From Serratia odorifera (lineage in GTDB: Bacteria; Pseudomonadota; Gammaproteobacteria; Enterobacterales; Enterobacteriaceae), in NCBI RefSeq assembly GCF_900635445.1, contig NZ_LR134117.1, positions 5,084,001 to 5,148,000 of the forward strand: 64,000 nt of DNA, read 5' to 3'. The translations under genes were made by a program, and so were the position numbers. Shown one piece after another: positions 8,568 to 18,757 of the stretch; the stretch's first letter is position 1, and every line of letters starts with the position of its first letter. Below the pieces are notes generated by a model. That model had not been told where the DNA came from. It worked only from the letters and a program-made list of their open reading frames with translations, and did not search any database.

Positions 8568-8933
8568 TTTGGGTCATCCTTATCAAAAAGAAAATCAAAT
8601 GCGACAAAGCCAGACTGCCGACAACGTCAAAGAGTCGGGAGAACATGCCGTTGGGCGCGTTGCGGCATCAACCGTCGGACAAATTTGCCGGGAGCAAACT
8701 TGAACCACCGGCACACCGGGATCTGTCCCAGCATGCCCCTGGCTACGTCAGGTCCGGGTATCTCGCCCCAACGGTCGACTTTGTCACCAATCTCACAAAG
8801 CAATACCTTGTAAGCATAACGGATTTAACAACGGATGCGTGGCTATCTTATGAATCAGCCAGCGTTTGATTAAGCATAGAACATCTTGCGGCAGGAGATG
8901 GCCGGCCCGTGGCAATCCGGGCCGGGATACGGC
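8568..8933. other. 366-base gap between yedI and pbpG
   Basis: No gene is supported here. A short plus-strand frame (8645-8869) has no start signal or recognisable sequence. The stretch should contain the yedI promoter on the minus strand; I see no clear operator or terminator. Confidence 0.4.
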
Positions 8934-9857
8934 TTATTCGGCGGCGTTGCTCGCCAGACGTGCATCCTTCTGACGGCGGTAATCGCGCGCGGCGGCCGGA
9001 ATTGGCGTCACCTTGCCGGTTTCAATCCAGCTGCGCAGTCGGCTGGCATCGGCAAAGTGGGTGTACTTGCCGAACGCGTCCAGCACCACCAGCGACACCG
9101 AGCGGTTGCCGATCATGGTACGCATCGCCAGACAGTGACCAGCCTGATTGGTAAAACCGGTCTTGGTCAGTTGGATATTCCATTTCGGGTTATACACCAG
9201 ATGGTTGGTGTTACGGAACGGCAGCGTGTAATTGGGATCCTTGAAGCTCGCCATGCGTTCGGTGGTGGTGCTGAGCTGGCCGATCAGCGGGTACTGCTTG
9301 GTGGCCAGCAGCAGCTTGCTCAAATCGCGCGCGGTAGACACGTTGTGAATCGACAGACCGGTCGGTTCAACGTAATGAGTTCGGGTCATCCCCAGCGCCT
9401 TGGCCTTGGCGTTCATCGCGCTGATAAACGCGTTATATCCGCCAGGATAGTGGTGCGCCAGACTGGCGGCAGCACGGTTTTCCGACGACATCAACGCCAG
9501 CAGCAACATATCCTTGCGGCTGATTTCACTGTTCAACCTGACGCGGGAATAGACGCCTTTCATTTCTGGCGTCTGATGAATGTCCACCGTTAACATCTCA
9601 TCGAGCGGCAAATGCGCATCCAGCGTCACCATGGCGGTCATCAACTTGGTGATCGAGGCAATCGGCACCACTTCATCCGGGTTACGCGCATAAAGGACTT
9701 TATGACTGCTCATGTCCACTACCATCGCGCTGCCAGAGGCCAGCTCAGGCTGGGTGGCATGCAGAGCGGTAGCACTTTCGCTGGCCAGTGCGCGTGGCGC
9801 CAAACCCACGCCAGACTGCAATGCCAATAGGGTCAGAACCAAAACTCGGATTTTCAC
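8934..9857 (-). CDS. pbpG: D-alanyl-D-alanine endopeptidase PBP7
   Basis: A 307-residue low-molecular-weight penicillin-binding protein of the S11 peptidase family. The three active-site motifs are present: SITK (in VPIASITKLMTAM), SEN (in LMSSENRAAA) and KTG (in LTKTGFTNQAGHC). A signal peptide (KIRVLVLTLLALQSGVGLAPRALA) sends it to the periplasm, where PBP7 cuts DD-crosslinks in peptidoglycan. The probable start is the GTG at 9857; the frame runs on upstream to 10145 but that part has no signal-peptide character and the family begins at this point. Confidence 0.9.
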   Translation of the reverse strand: MKIRVLVLTLLALQSGVGLAPRALASESATALHATQPELASGSAMVVDMSSHKVLYARNPDEVVPIASITKLMTAMVTLDAHLPLDEMLTVDIHQTPEMKGVYSRVRLNSEISRKDMLLLALMSSENRAAASLAHHYPGGYNAFISAMNAKAKALGMTRTHYVEPTGLSIHNVSTARDLSKLLLATKQYPLIGQLSTTTERMASFKDPNYTLPFRNTNHLVYNPKWNIQLTKTGFTNQAGHCLAMRTMIGNRSVSLVVLDAFGKYTHFADASRLRSWIETGKVTPIPAAARDYRRQKDARLASNAAE

Positions 9858-10155
9858 ATGAATTACTCTGTCACAGATAGAGGGGATAGCTTGAGAAACT
9901 GCGAGGAAGTATAAATTAGCACTAGGGTCTTGGCACTGTGAATATGCGCACCTATTTGTGACAAATTCTGTCGGCGGCAAACAGGCACAAAGCGCCAGTC
10001 TGGCGGGCTTGTCGGCCTGCGTTAAAAAGTGACAGCGCCGCTGGCCGCAGTCGATCAAGCCCAGTCGCTGGGCCGATGGCGCACCGTCAATCTGCCCGGT
10101 TGTCACACTGACGCGTATACTTAACGCCAACTGTCGGCAATACAAGGAGTCTGGG

Positions 10156-10722
10156 ATGAACGAACTGGCCCACTATATTACGGATTACGGTTACTGGGCG
10201 TTATTCATCGGCTGCCTGGCGGAAGGGGAAACCATTACCATGCTCGGTGGCATGGCCGCGCATGAAGGGTTGTTGCAACTGCCCTGGGTGTTGGCGGTGG
10301 TGGCGCTTGGCGGCACGTTGGGGGATCAACTGCTGTATTTCGCCGGCCGGCGTTTTGGCGGCAAGGCGATCGCCCGCTTGAAGAGCCAGCAGCAGCGCAT
10401 TGAGCGCGCGCAAAAACTGATCGCTCGCCATCCGATGCTGTTTGTCATCGGCGTGCGTTTCATGTACGGCTTTCGCATTATCGGCCCGGTATTGATCGGT
10501 GCCAGTCGATTACCGCCGTCGCGTTTTATCCCGTTGAATCTGCTCGGGGCACTATTATGGGCAACGATTTTTGTGCTGATCGGCTACTTTGGCGGGCAGG
10601 CAATGGAAGGCTTTCTTGCCGGCATCGACAAAAAGTTCTCCGCTCTGCTGCTGGTGGTCGTGGCGGTTGCCCTTATCTGGCTGCTGCGCTATTGGTGGCG
10701 CCGCCGCCATGCAAATGAATAG
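10156..10722 (+). CDS. yohD: DedA-family membrane protein YohD
   Basis: A 188-residue DedA/SNARE-associated (VTT domain) protein. The diagnostic features are the membrane-embedded acidic opening LAEGETITMLGG, the GGTLGDQLLYFAGRRFG segment and RFMYGFRIIGPVLIGASR. DedA proteins act in envelope homeostasis and, for some members, as undecaprenyl-phosphate or phospholipid translocases; the role of YohD itself is not settled. ATG 10156 follows AAGGAGTCTGGG. Divergent from pbpG, the same pairing as in E. coli. Confidence 0.9.
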   Translation: MNELAHYITDYGYWALFIGCLAEGETITMLGGMAAHEGLLQLPWVLAVVALGGTLGDQLLYFAGRRFGGKAIARLKSQQQRIERAQKLIARHPMLFVIGVRFMYGFRIIGPVLIGASRLPPSRFIPLNLLGALLWATIFVLIGYFGGQAMEGFLAGIDKKFSALLLVVVAVALIWLLRYWWRRRHANE

Positions 10723-10797
10723 TCATTTATTCAGCATCAGCGTCAGCCCGAGTCATGCCAGTACATAATCGGATAACGCCGGTGAACCACCGGCCGG

Positions 10798-11679
10798 TTA
10801 TTGCTGACGCATCAGTGCCACCAGCTCGCGGGCGGCTTTATCCAGCGGCTGATGCTTCAACCAGATCAGGTGGATCGGCAACCGCAGCGCGTTCTTGGTA
10901 TTCTTGAATTTCAGGCGTGTCAGCCGCCCCTGCGCCAACAGCGGAGCGATCAGCGACTGCGGGAAGTTACCCCAGCCCAACCCGGCTTCCACCATGTTCA
11001 GCGCCATCTGCAAACTGTCGGTCCGCCAATAGGATTCCGCCACCCGCGGCCGCAGATCGGCCATCGGCAAGTCGCGGCTGGCGATGATGATTTGCCGCAC
11101 ATTGACCAGATCCTCCAGGTACAGCGCCGCATCGGCATGCCGCAACGCGCTATGTTGCGCCGATAGCGTGGCGATCAGCGATTCACTGCCGACAAAGTGA
11201 AACTGCTCGTTGATATTGACGTTCAAACCACCGAACGCCAGGCAAACGCCCACCCGCCCCTGATGCAACATATGCAACACGTCGTCCTGTGGCGCAGTCA
11301 GCACTTCGATATTCAATAGCGGATAACGTTCGGCAAGCGTGGTTACCGCCGTCAGCAACGCGCTGCTGTTAATGTCAGACGCCACGCCGATCGACAAGGT
11401 GCTTTCCAGCCCTTGCGAAAGCTCGATAGCGTGGATATGCAACTGCTTCAGCTGGTCGGCAATCAGCCGCGCATGCGGCGCCAACGCCAGAGCCATCGCC
11501 GTCGGCACCGGTTCGCGATGCGAGCGGTCGAACAGCTGAAACCCCAGCTCTGCCTCCATGTTGGCAATGCCCATGCTGACCGCCGATGGTACGCGTCGTA
11601 GCGCCCGGGCGGCTGCGGAAAACGAACCGCGATCGAGCACCGCCAGAAACAGCTCAATATTGTCACTGGAAAAATTCAT
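10798..11679 (-). CDS. LysR-family transcriptional regulator, divergent from a PACE efflux gene
   Basis: A 293-residue LysR-type regulator. The helix-turn-helix is at residues 3-60 (NIELFLAVLDRGSFSAAARA, RRVPSAVSMGIANMEAELG); the rest is the periplasmic-binding-like effector domain (LSIGVASDINSSALL onward). The ATG at 11679 is preferred to the TTG nine bases upstream because the family begins MNFSSDNIELF-like. It is divergent from the PACE transporter at 11814 with a 134-base shared control region, the usual arrangement of a LysR regulator and its target. Confidence 0.88.
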   Translation of the reverse strand: MNFSSDNIELFLAVLDRGSFSAAARALRRVPSAVSMGIANMEAELGFQLFDRSHREPVPTAMALALAPHARLIADQLKQLHIHAIELSQGLESTLSIGVASDINSSALLTAVTTLAERYPLLNIEVLTAPQDDVLHMLHQGRVGVCLAFGGLNVNINEQFHFVGSESLIATLSAQHSALRHADAALYLEDLVNVRQIIIASRDLPMADLRPRVAESYWRTDSLQMALNMVEAGLGWGNFPQSLIAPLLAQGRLTRLKFKNTKNALRLPIHLIWLKHQPLDKAARELVALMRQQ

Positions 11680-11813
11680 AACAGCCAATCTATCAGTAAA
11701 TCTGACAGCTCCTGACTTTTTCTATCAATAGCATTGACGCTATCTTAGCCGTCCGTTGGCCGGCCGTCACCCGGCGATCCGCTTATTGGCCAAAAATAAA
11801 GGAGCAAGGCACC

Positions 11814-12251
11814 ATGCAAGGCGTTAAACGCAAACTGGTTTATGTCACCGCCTATGAAATCATCGGTATGGCAATTTCGGCGCTCGGGCTGGCGCTGCTG
11901 TCCGGCAGCGCCCCCAGCAGTACCGGACCGCTGGCAGTGGTGATCACTACCATCGCGGTCAGTTGGAATTTCATCTACAACTGCCTGTTTGAATTCTGGG
12001 AAAGTCGCCAGGCGTCGCGCACCCGTACGGTCAAGCGCCGCATTGCCCATGCGGTTGGTTTTCAATTGACGCTGGTGGTGTATTTGATACCGCTGATTGC
12101 CTGGTGGATGGAGATTTCACTGTGGCAGGCGCTGCTGCTGGATATGGCGCTGATTGTCATTATCCCCTGCTACACCTTCGTCTATAACTGGGCATTCGAT
12201 AAACTGTTTGGCTTACCGGCGTCGGCATTGCCAGCAGAAGAAACCGCCTGA
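11814..12251 (+). CDS. PACE-family multidrug/biocide efflux transporter
   Basis: A 145-residue protein made of two tandem bacterial transmembrane pair (BTP) domains, four helices in all, as in AceI. Family landmarks are KRKLVYVTAYEIIGM, the W-N-F-I-Y-N-x-x-F-E-x-W-E motif (SWNFIYNCLFEFWES), its partner TFVYNWAFDKLFG, and a membrane Glu in helix 1. Such proteins export chlorhexidine, acriflavine or short polyamines by proton antiport. The ATG follows AAAGGAGCAAGGCACC. The divergent LysR gene is the probable regulator, as AceR is for AceI. Confidence 0.9.
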   Translation: MQGVKRKLVYVTAYEIIGMAISALGLALLSGSAPSSTGPLAVVITTIAVSWNFIYNCLFEFWESRQASRTRTVKRRIAHAVGFQLTLVVYLIPLIAWWMEISLWQALLLDMALIVIIPCYTFVYNWAFDKLFGLPASALPAEETA

Positions 12252-12260
12252 ACCACCGGC

Positions 12261-12287
12261 CGTGGCGCAGCCAGACGATGCGCCACG
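12261..12287 (+). terminator. Stem-loop after the PACE gene
   Basis: A perfect 9-bp stem, CGTGGCGCA (12261-12269) with TGCGCCACG (12279-12287), starts nine bases after the stop codon. No T-run follows, so termination by itself is uncertain. Confidence 0.4.
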
Positions 12288-12806
12288 TCTCGGTTAATCT
12301 GCCAAGCCCGCGCGACTCACCGCCACCGTTGCCCTGCTTGCCAACATGAACTGACGGATCCCCCTCTCTCTCCAGCAGAAACTGCTGATTACTAAGATGG
12401 CTAATATTCTCCCTTGTCACCAGTTTTAAATATCAGACAAATATATTTTATAACAAGCATCCTACTGCCACCGTATTATTTCCCCGACGAAAATGCGGTT
12501 TATTTTTGCGATACTCATCACATTATTCTATTTATCGATAATATTTTTATACATATTTCATCCTTTTGATAAATATATCATTTCATTCAATTAACAAATA
12601 ATAAACACAATTATTCACGATTTCGTGCAGGGAACTTTTGCCTCATTTAAACAGAAAAGGTAGCATGCTCCGCCGTTATTTAATGGCAGATGTACAAACA
12701 ATAAACAGCAGAATGACGCCATGACCTCATTCTCATGCGATTGCCAATAGCAATCGTTTGCTTGCAGTCAGAGCAAACTCAACGATAGACAGGAAAAACA
12801 GGACGG
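12288..12806. other. AT-rich leader region upstream of ansP
   Basis: About 520 bases without a gene. The part from about 12420 to 12720 is conspicuously AT-rich against a GC-rich background, with runs such as TTTTTATACATATTTC and TTGATAAATATATC. It probably holds the ansP promoter and would suit H-NS-type silencing. I see no defined operator and no small RNA gene I can support. Confidence 0.45.
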
Positions 12807-14276
12807 ATGATGAAATCACACACAAAGTCGGCGCATGACAAGCACGCGGCGAGAAGACGTTGGTTAGACTCACATGAATCCGGTTATCACAAAAGTATGG
12901 GCAACCGGCAAATACAAATGATCGCCATCGGCGGCTCCATCGGCACCGGTTTGTTCCTTGGTACCGGCGGGCGCCTCGAAATGGCCGGACCGGCGTTGGC
13001 GCTGGTGTATCTGGTATGCGGGATCTTCTCGTTCTTTATTTTGCGTGCGTTGGGCGAACTGGTGCTGCATCGCCCTACCAGCGGCAGTTTTGTGTCTTAT
13101 GCTCGCGAATTTCTCGGCGAAAAAGCCTCTTACGTCGCCGGCTGGATGTACTTCCTCAACTGGGCGATGACCGGCATCGTCGATATCACCGCGGTGGCGC
13201 TGTACATGCACTACTGGGGTACCTTCGCCGACGTACCGCAGTGGCTGTTTGCGCTGTGCGCGCTGGGTATCGTCGCGACCATGAACATGATCGGCGTGAA
13301 ATGGTTTGCCGAAATGGAGTTCTGGTTTGCCTTGATCAAAGTGGTGGCGATTGCGCTGTTTCTGGTGGTGGGCGTGGTGTTCCTCGGCGTCGGTACGCCG
13401 ATTGACGGCAACAACACCGGTCTGCACCTGATTACCGATAACGGCGGCATGTTCCCACACGGCCTGCTACCGGCGCTGGTATTGGTGCAAGGAGTAATCT
13501 TTGCCTTTGCCGGTATCGAGCTTATCGGCACCGCGGCCGGTGAATGCAAGGATCCGGAAAAAATGTTGCCCAAAGCGGTCAACAGCGTGATCTGGCGTAT
13601 TGGTCTGTTCTATGTCGGTTCGGTGGTGCTGCTGGTGATGCTGCTGCCCTGGAACGCCTATCAGGCCGGTCAAAGCCCGTTCGTCACCTTCTTCAGCAAG
13701 CTTGGCGTGCCGTACATCGGTACCATCATGAATATCGTGGTGCTGACCGCCGCGCTGTCCAGCCTGAATTCGGGGCTGTATTCCACCGGGCGCATTCTGC
13801 GTTCACTGTCGATGGGCGGCTCGGCGCCGAAATTCATGGCCCGGATGAGCAGCCAGCAAGTGCCGTATGCCGGTATTCTGGTGACCTGTGGCATTTACGT
13901 GATCGGCGTACTGCTGAACTATCTGGTGCCGTCGCGAGTCTTTGAGATCGTGCTAAACATTGCCTCGCTGGGCATCATCAGCTCATGGGCATTTATCATC
14001 GTCTGTCAGATGCGTTTGCGTAAGGCTATCAAAGAAGGCAAAGCCAAACCGGTTTCCTTCAAGATGCCGGGGGCGCCGGTCACCTCCTGGCTGACGCTGC
14101 TGTTCCTGCTGGTGGTGGTGATCATGATGGCCTTCGATTACCCGAACGGCACCTGGACGGTTGGTACCATTCCGGTGTTGGCGATATTGCTGATTCTGGG
14201 CTGGTTCGGTCTGCGCAAACGCGCAGCGGAAGTCAAACTGGAACAACAGGCGCACGAAGAGCAGCCCCAGCAGTAA
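12807..14276 (+). CDS. ansP: L-asparagine permease AnsP
   Basis: A 489-residue amino acid permease of the APC superfamily (AAT subfamily) with 12 predicted membrane helices. It is very close to E. coli AnsP through most of its length: ESGYHKSMGNRQIQMIAIGG, GTAAGECKDPEKMLPKA and the shared LLPWNAYQAGQSPFVTFFSK. It imports asparagine by proton symport. Two tandem ATG codons (12807, 12810) follow ACAGGACGG; the first is used here. The C-terminal tail differs from E. coli. A terminator follows within 15 bases. Confidence 0.93.
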   Translation: MMKSHTKSAHDKHAARRRWLDSHESGYHKSMGNRQIQMIAIGGSIGTGLFLGTGGRLEMAGPALALVYLVCGIFSFFILRALGELVLHRPTSGSFVSYAREFLGEKASYVAGWMYFLNWAMTGIVDITAVALYMHYWGTFADVPQWLFALCALGIVATMNMIGVKWFAEMEFWFALIKVVAIALFLVVGVVFLGVGTPIDGNNTGLHLITDNGGMFPHGLLPALVLVQGVIFAFAGIELIGTAAGECKDPEKMLPKAVNSVIWRIGLFYVGSVVLLVMLLPWNAYQAGQSPFVTFFSKLGVPYIGTIMNIVVLTAALSSLNSGLYSTGRILRSLSMGGSAPKFMARMSSQQVPYAGILVTCGIYVIGVLLNYLVPSRVFEIVLNIASLGIISSWAFIIVCQMRLRKAIKEGKAKPVSFKMPGAPVTSWLTLLFLLVVVIMMAFDYPNGTWTVGTIPVLAILLILGWFGLRKRAAEVKLEQQAHEEQPQQ

Positions 14277-14290
14277 GCGCCGGGTTATCC

Positions 14291-14320
14291 GGGGCGCCGC
14301 CATGGCGCCCCATTATTTTT
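14291..14320 (+). terminator. Intrinsic terminator of ansP, overlapping the dusC 3' end
   Basis: Perfect 8-bp stem GGGGCGCC / GGCGCCCC with a 5-base loop, then ATTATTTTT. It overlaps the last codons of dusC on the opposite strand, so the two convergent genes share this DNA. Confidence 0.8.
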
Positions 14321-15248
14321 GCGCGCTAATCACCCGCGCAATATCGGCTGACGTCGCCAATGCGCGAACCTCGGCAAACAGATCGCTGGCCTCGGCGTAT
14401 TCCTTACGTAAATAGCCCAACCACTGCTTGATGCGCGCCACGTGATACAGGCCGGTATCGCCCTGCTTTTCCAACCGTACGTATTTTTTCAGCAACTGCA
14501 CCACCTGCGGCCACGGTAGCCGTGGTTCGTTGTATTTCACCACCCGGCTCAAATTGGGAATGTTAAGCGCACCGCGTCCGAGCATCACCACGTCGCAGCC
14601 GGTGATCTGCATACATTGCTGTGCACTGGCGTAATCCCAGATTTCGCCGTTGGCAATCACCGGGATCGTCAACCGTTGGCGAATCTCGCCAATCGCCGCC
14701 CAGTTGATGCGCTCGGCCTTATAGCCGTCCTCCTTGGTACGGCCATGTACCGCCAGCTCGCTTGCACCGGCCTGTTGCACCGCGTCGGCGATTTCAAGGC
14801 TGTGCTGGGGCGAATCCCACCCCAGCCGCACCTTGACGGTTACCGGCAGCTCCGCCGGCACCGCTGCGCGCATGGCTTTGGCGCCCTGGTAGATAAGTTC
14901 GGGATCTTTGAGCAGCGTCGCGCCGCCACCGCTGCCGTTGACCGTTTTCGACGGACAGCCGCAGTTGAGATCCACGCCGTAGGAGCCGAGTTCTACCGCG
15001 CGGGCGGCGTTTTCCGCCAGCCATTCGGGGTACTGACCCAACAGTTGGATACGCACCAGCGTACCGGACGGTGTGCGACTGGCATGGTGCAGTTCGGGGC
15101 ACAGGCGATAAAACGATTTCACCGGCAGCAGTTGATCGACCACGCGTAGAAATTCGGTGATGCACAGATCGTAATCGTTCACTTCGCTGAGCAATTCGCG
15201 GACCAGGGAGTCGAGAACGCCTTCCATCGGCGCCAATAAAACGCGCAT
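14313..15248 (-). CDS. dusC: tRNA-dihydrouridine(16) synthase DusC
   Basis: A 311-residue flavoprotein that reduces U16 of tRNAs. It follows E. coli DusC closely: RVLLAPMEGVLDSLVRELL at the start, the catalytic-cysteine motif GVDLNCGCPSKTVNGSGGG, then VHGRTKEDGYKAERINW and the helical RNA-binding end (GDTGLYHVARIKQWLGYLRK). The ATG at 15248 is nine bases after a GGAG; the GTG six bases earlier is a poorer choice. Confidence 0.94.
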   Translation of the reverse strand: MRVLLAPMEGVLDSLVRELLSEVNDYDLCITEFLRVVDQLLPVKSFYRLCPELHHASRTPSGTLVRIQLLGQYPEWLAENAARAVELGSYGVDLNCGCPSKTVNGSGGGATLLKDPELIYQGAKAMRAAVPAELPVTVKVRLGWDSPQHSLEIADAVQQAGASELAVHGRTKEDGYKAERINWAAIGEIRQRLTIPVIANGEIWDYASAQQCMQITGCDVVMLGRGALNIPNLSRVVKYNEPRLPWPQVVQLLKKYVRLEKQGDTGLYHVARIKQWLGYLRKEYAEASDLFAEVRALATSADIARVISAQK

Positions 15249-15323
15249 TAACACCCACTCCAGTTAAAAAAGAGGCGCCATGATACGGGGGAACCCCGGC
15301 GCCAGACAACGTAATCTCAGCAT

Positions 15324-15350
15324 AAAAAAAGCCGCCGATAAACGGCGGCC
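15324..15350 (-). terminator. Intrinsic terminator of rhlE
   Basis: Read on the minus strand: GCCGCCG-TTTAT-CGGCGGC followed by seven T residues, 20 bases after the rhlE stop. A textbook hairpin with a T-tail. Confidence 0.9.
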
Positions 15351-15370
15351 TGATGATTTACACGGTGAGC

Positions 15371-16714
<1,344 letters not shown>

Positions 16715-16978
16715 AGTAGAGAAAGACTCCAGATCCCCCCTAACCTAAACAAAGTTCGGTGCAGTTTCCGGGGAGGACGATCAGACGGGACATTAAGCAT
16801 GACCACGAGGGATTGGCACAAACTGCAGTGCACCAAGCGGCCGATTGTAGCAGAAGTCGAACAAGAAAAGGCAATTTTAGCGCGCGATAGCACATTATGC
16901 CGGAAAACTGGCCAGGCGACGACCCATTGACTTACTAAATGAAGGGGTATAGTGCTTGCATTCTCACGCAACCCGCCT

Positions 16979-17006
16979 AAAGTTAATCATACGATTGATT
17001 AACTTT
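16979..17006. promoter_or_regulatory. Perfect palindromic CecR operator
   Basis: AAAGTTAATCA (16979-16989) and TGATTAACTTT (16996-17006) are perfect 11-bp arms around a 6-bp centre. The site lies 16 bases before the cecR start and downstream of a candidate promoter (TTGACT 16927, TATAGT 16948). This is where an autorepressing TetR-family dimer should bind. Confidence 0.8.
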
Positions 17007-17021
17007 TGCAGGCGATGCCGT

Positions 17022-17720
17022 ATGCCTCTTGCTGAAAGTACGCCCCCGAACAACCGCCCACGCGGCGAACAGGCGCGCGAACAGTTGATTAGCGCTGCCA
17101 TCGACGTGTTTGGCGAATTCGGCATTCAGGGTGCCACTACCCGCGTTATCGCCCAGCGAGCCGGCCAGAATATCGCCGCCATTACCTACTATTTCAGCTC
17201 CAAAGAAGGACTTTATCTGGCGGTCGCACAATGGATTGCCGATTTTATCCAACAGGCTTTCCGACCGCTGGCCGACGAAATCGACCGTTTCTGGCTGCTG
17301 CCAGCAACGGAACGCTTGCCGGAACACTATCTCTACCACCTCAAGCGCGGACTGCTGGCCTTCAGTGAACTGATGACCCAGCCGCATACGCTCAATCTCA
17401 GCAAAATCATGTCGCGCGAACAGCTCTCCCCCTCAGACGCCTATCCGCTGATCCATCAGCAGGTCATCGCGCCGCTGCATGACAAACTGTGCCGACTGCT
17501 GGCGGCCTACAGCGGTATCGACGCGCAATCCACCAAAATCGTGCTGCATACCCATGCGCTGCTCGGAGAGGTGCTGTCGTTTCGCGTGGCGCGCGAGACC
17601 ATCCGCCGTCAGGCCGGCTGGCAGCATATTGGCCCGAATGAAGCGGCGCAAATCGCTGAGGTACTGGCTGAACATATCGATCTTCTGGTTAATGGCTTAC
17701 GCCACCGTTATGGCGCATAA
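17022..17720 (+). CDS. cecR: TetR-family regulator CecR
   Basis: A 232-residue TetR-family repressor. The DNA-binding domain (REQLISAAIDVFGEFGIQGA, then ATTRVIAQRAGQNIAAITYYF) is followed by a DUF1956-type ligand domain. It heads the ybhGFSR exporter operon exactly as cecR (ybiH) does in E. coli, where it responds to antibiotics such as cefoperazone and chloramphenicol and controls this operon and rhlE. ATG 17022 is chosen because the frame upstream contains the operator palindrome. Spacing to the next gene is 18 bases. Confidence 0.9.
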   Translation: MPLAESTPPNNRPRGEQAREQLISAAIDVFGEFGIQGATTRVIAQRAGQNIAAITYYFSSKEGLYLAVAQWIADFIQQAFRPLADEIDRFWLLPATERLPEHYLYHLKRGLLAFSELMTQPHTLNLSKIMSREQLSPSDAYPLIHQQVIAPLHDKLCRLLAAYSGIDAQSTKIVLHTHALLGEVLSFRVARETIRRQAGWQHIGPNEAAQIAEVLAEHIDLLVNGLRHRYGA

Positions 17721-17738
17721 ACTTTGGCAGGGAGTGTT

Positions 17739-18734
17739 ATGAACAACAAAAGAGTCATTTTGATGCTGGCGATTGTGGCACTGCTCGCCGCCGCAGCCGC
17801 CGGGTGGTGGTATTACCAGCAGCAACAGCACAAGCCCTTGACGCTGTATGGCAATGTGGACATCCGCACCGTCAATCTGGGCTTTCGCGTCAGCGGGCGG
17901 TTGTCCTCGCTGACGGTGGATGAAGGCGATACCGTGCAACCCGGTCAACTGCTCGGCAAACTGGATGACGGCCCTTATCGCAATGCATTGCAGCAGGCCA
18001 AGGCCAACGTTGGCAGCGCTCAGGCCAGACTGGCGCTGTTGCTGGCCGGCTATCGCGCCGAAGAGATAGCCCAGGTGCGATCCGAAATGGCGCAAAAACT
18101 CTCCGCCTTCAACTATGCCGACAGTTTTCTAAAACGCCAGCAGGGATTATGGGCGAAAAGCGCCACGTCCGCCGATGCGCTGGAGGATGCACGCACCGCG
18201 CGCAACCAGGCACAGGCCAACTTGCAGGCGGCAAAGGACAAACTGGCGCAATATCTCAGCGGCAATCGGCCGCAGGAAATCGAGCAGGCCAAAGCGGAAG
18301 TGGCACAGGCGCAAGCCTCACTGGCTCAGGCGCAGTTGGACGTCCAGGACACCGGCTTGTTGTCACCGTCCGCCGGCACCGTACTGACTCGGGCGGTGGA
18401 GCCGGGCACCATGCTCAGCGCCAGCAGTACGGTATTCACCCTGTCGCTGACCACGCCGGTGTGGGTACGCGCCTACGTCAGTGAAGCCAGTCTCGGCCAG
18501 GCAGCGCCGGGGACCGAACTGGAAATCTATACCGATGGGCGTCCGGGCAAACCGTATCACGGCAAAATCGGCTTCGTGTCGCCAACCGCCGAATTTACGC
18601 CGAAAAGCGTCGAAACCACCGACTTGCGTACCGATCTGGTGTACCGCCTGCGGGTGATCGTCACCGACGCCGACGACGGATTGCGCCAGGGCATGCCGGT
18701 CACCCTGCGCTTTGCCAACGGCCAGCAACCCTAG
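17739..18734 (+). CDS. ybhG: HlyD-family membrane fusion protein YbhG
   Basis: A 331-residue periplasmic adaptor with one N-terminal membrane anchor (VILMLAIVALLAAAAAGWWY), a lipoyl half-motif (VRTVNLGFRVSGRL-type), a long Ala/Gln-rich coiled coil (about residues 95-200) and a beta-barrel domain. It should bridge the YbhFSR inner-membrane transporter to an outer-membrane channel. ATG 17739 follows GCAGGGAGTGTT. The gene is in one operon with cecR and ybhFSR. Confidence 0.9.
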   Translation: MNNKRVILMLAIVALLAAAAAGWWYYQQQQHKPLTLYGNVDIRTVNLGFRVSGRLSSLTVDEGDTVQPGQLLGKLDDGPYRNALQQAKANVGSAQARLALLLAGYRAEEIAQVRSEMAQKLSAFNYADSFLKRQQGLWAKSATSADALEDARTARNQAQANLQAAKDKLAQYLSGNRPQEIEQAKAEVAQAQASLAQAQLDVQDTGLLSPSAGTVLTRAVEPGTMLSASSTVFTLSLTTPVWVRAYVSEASLGQAAPGTELEIYTDGRPGKPYHGKIGFVSPTAEFTPKSVETTDLRTDLVYRLRVIVTDADDGLRQGMPVTLRFANGQQP

Positions 18735-18757
18735 GACATAATCTGTTGGGAATGGTG

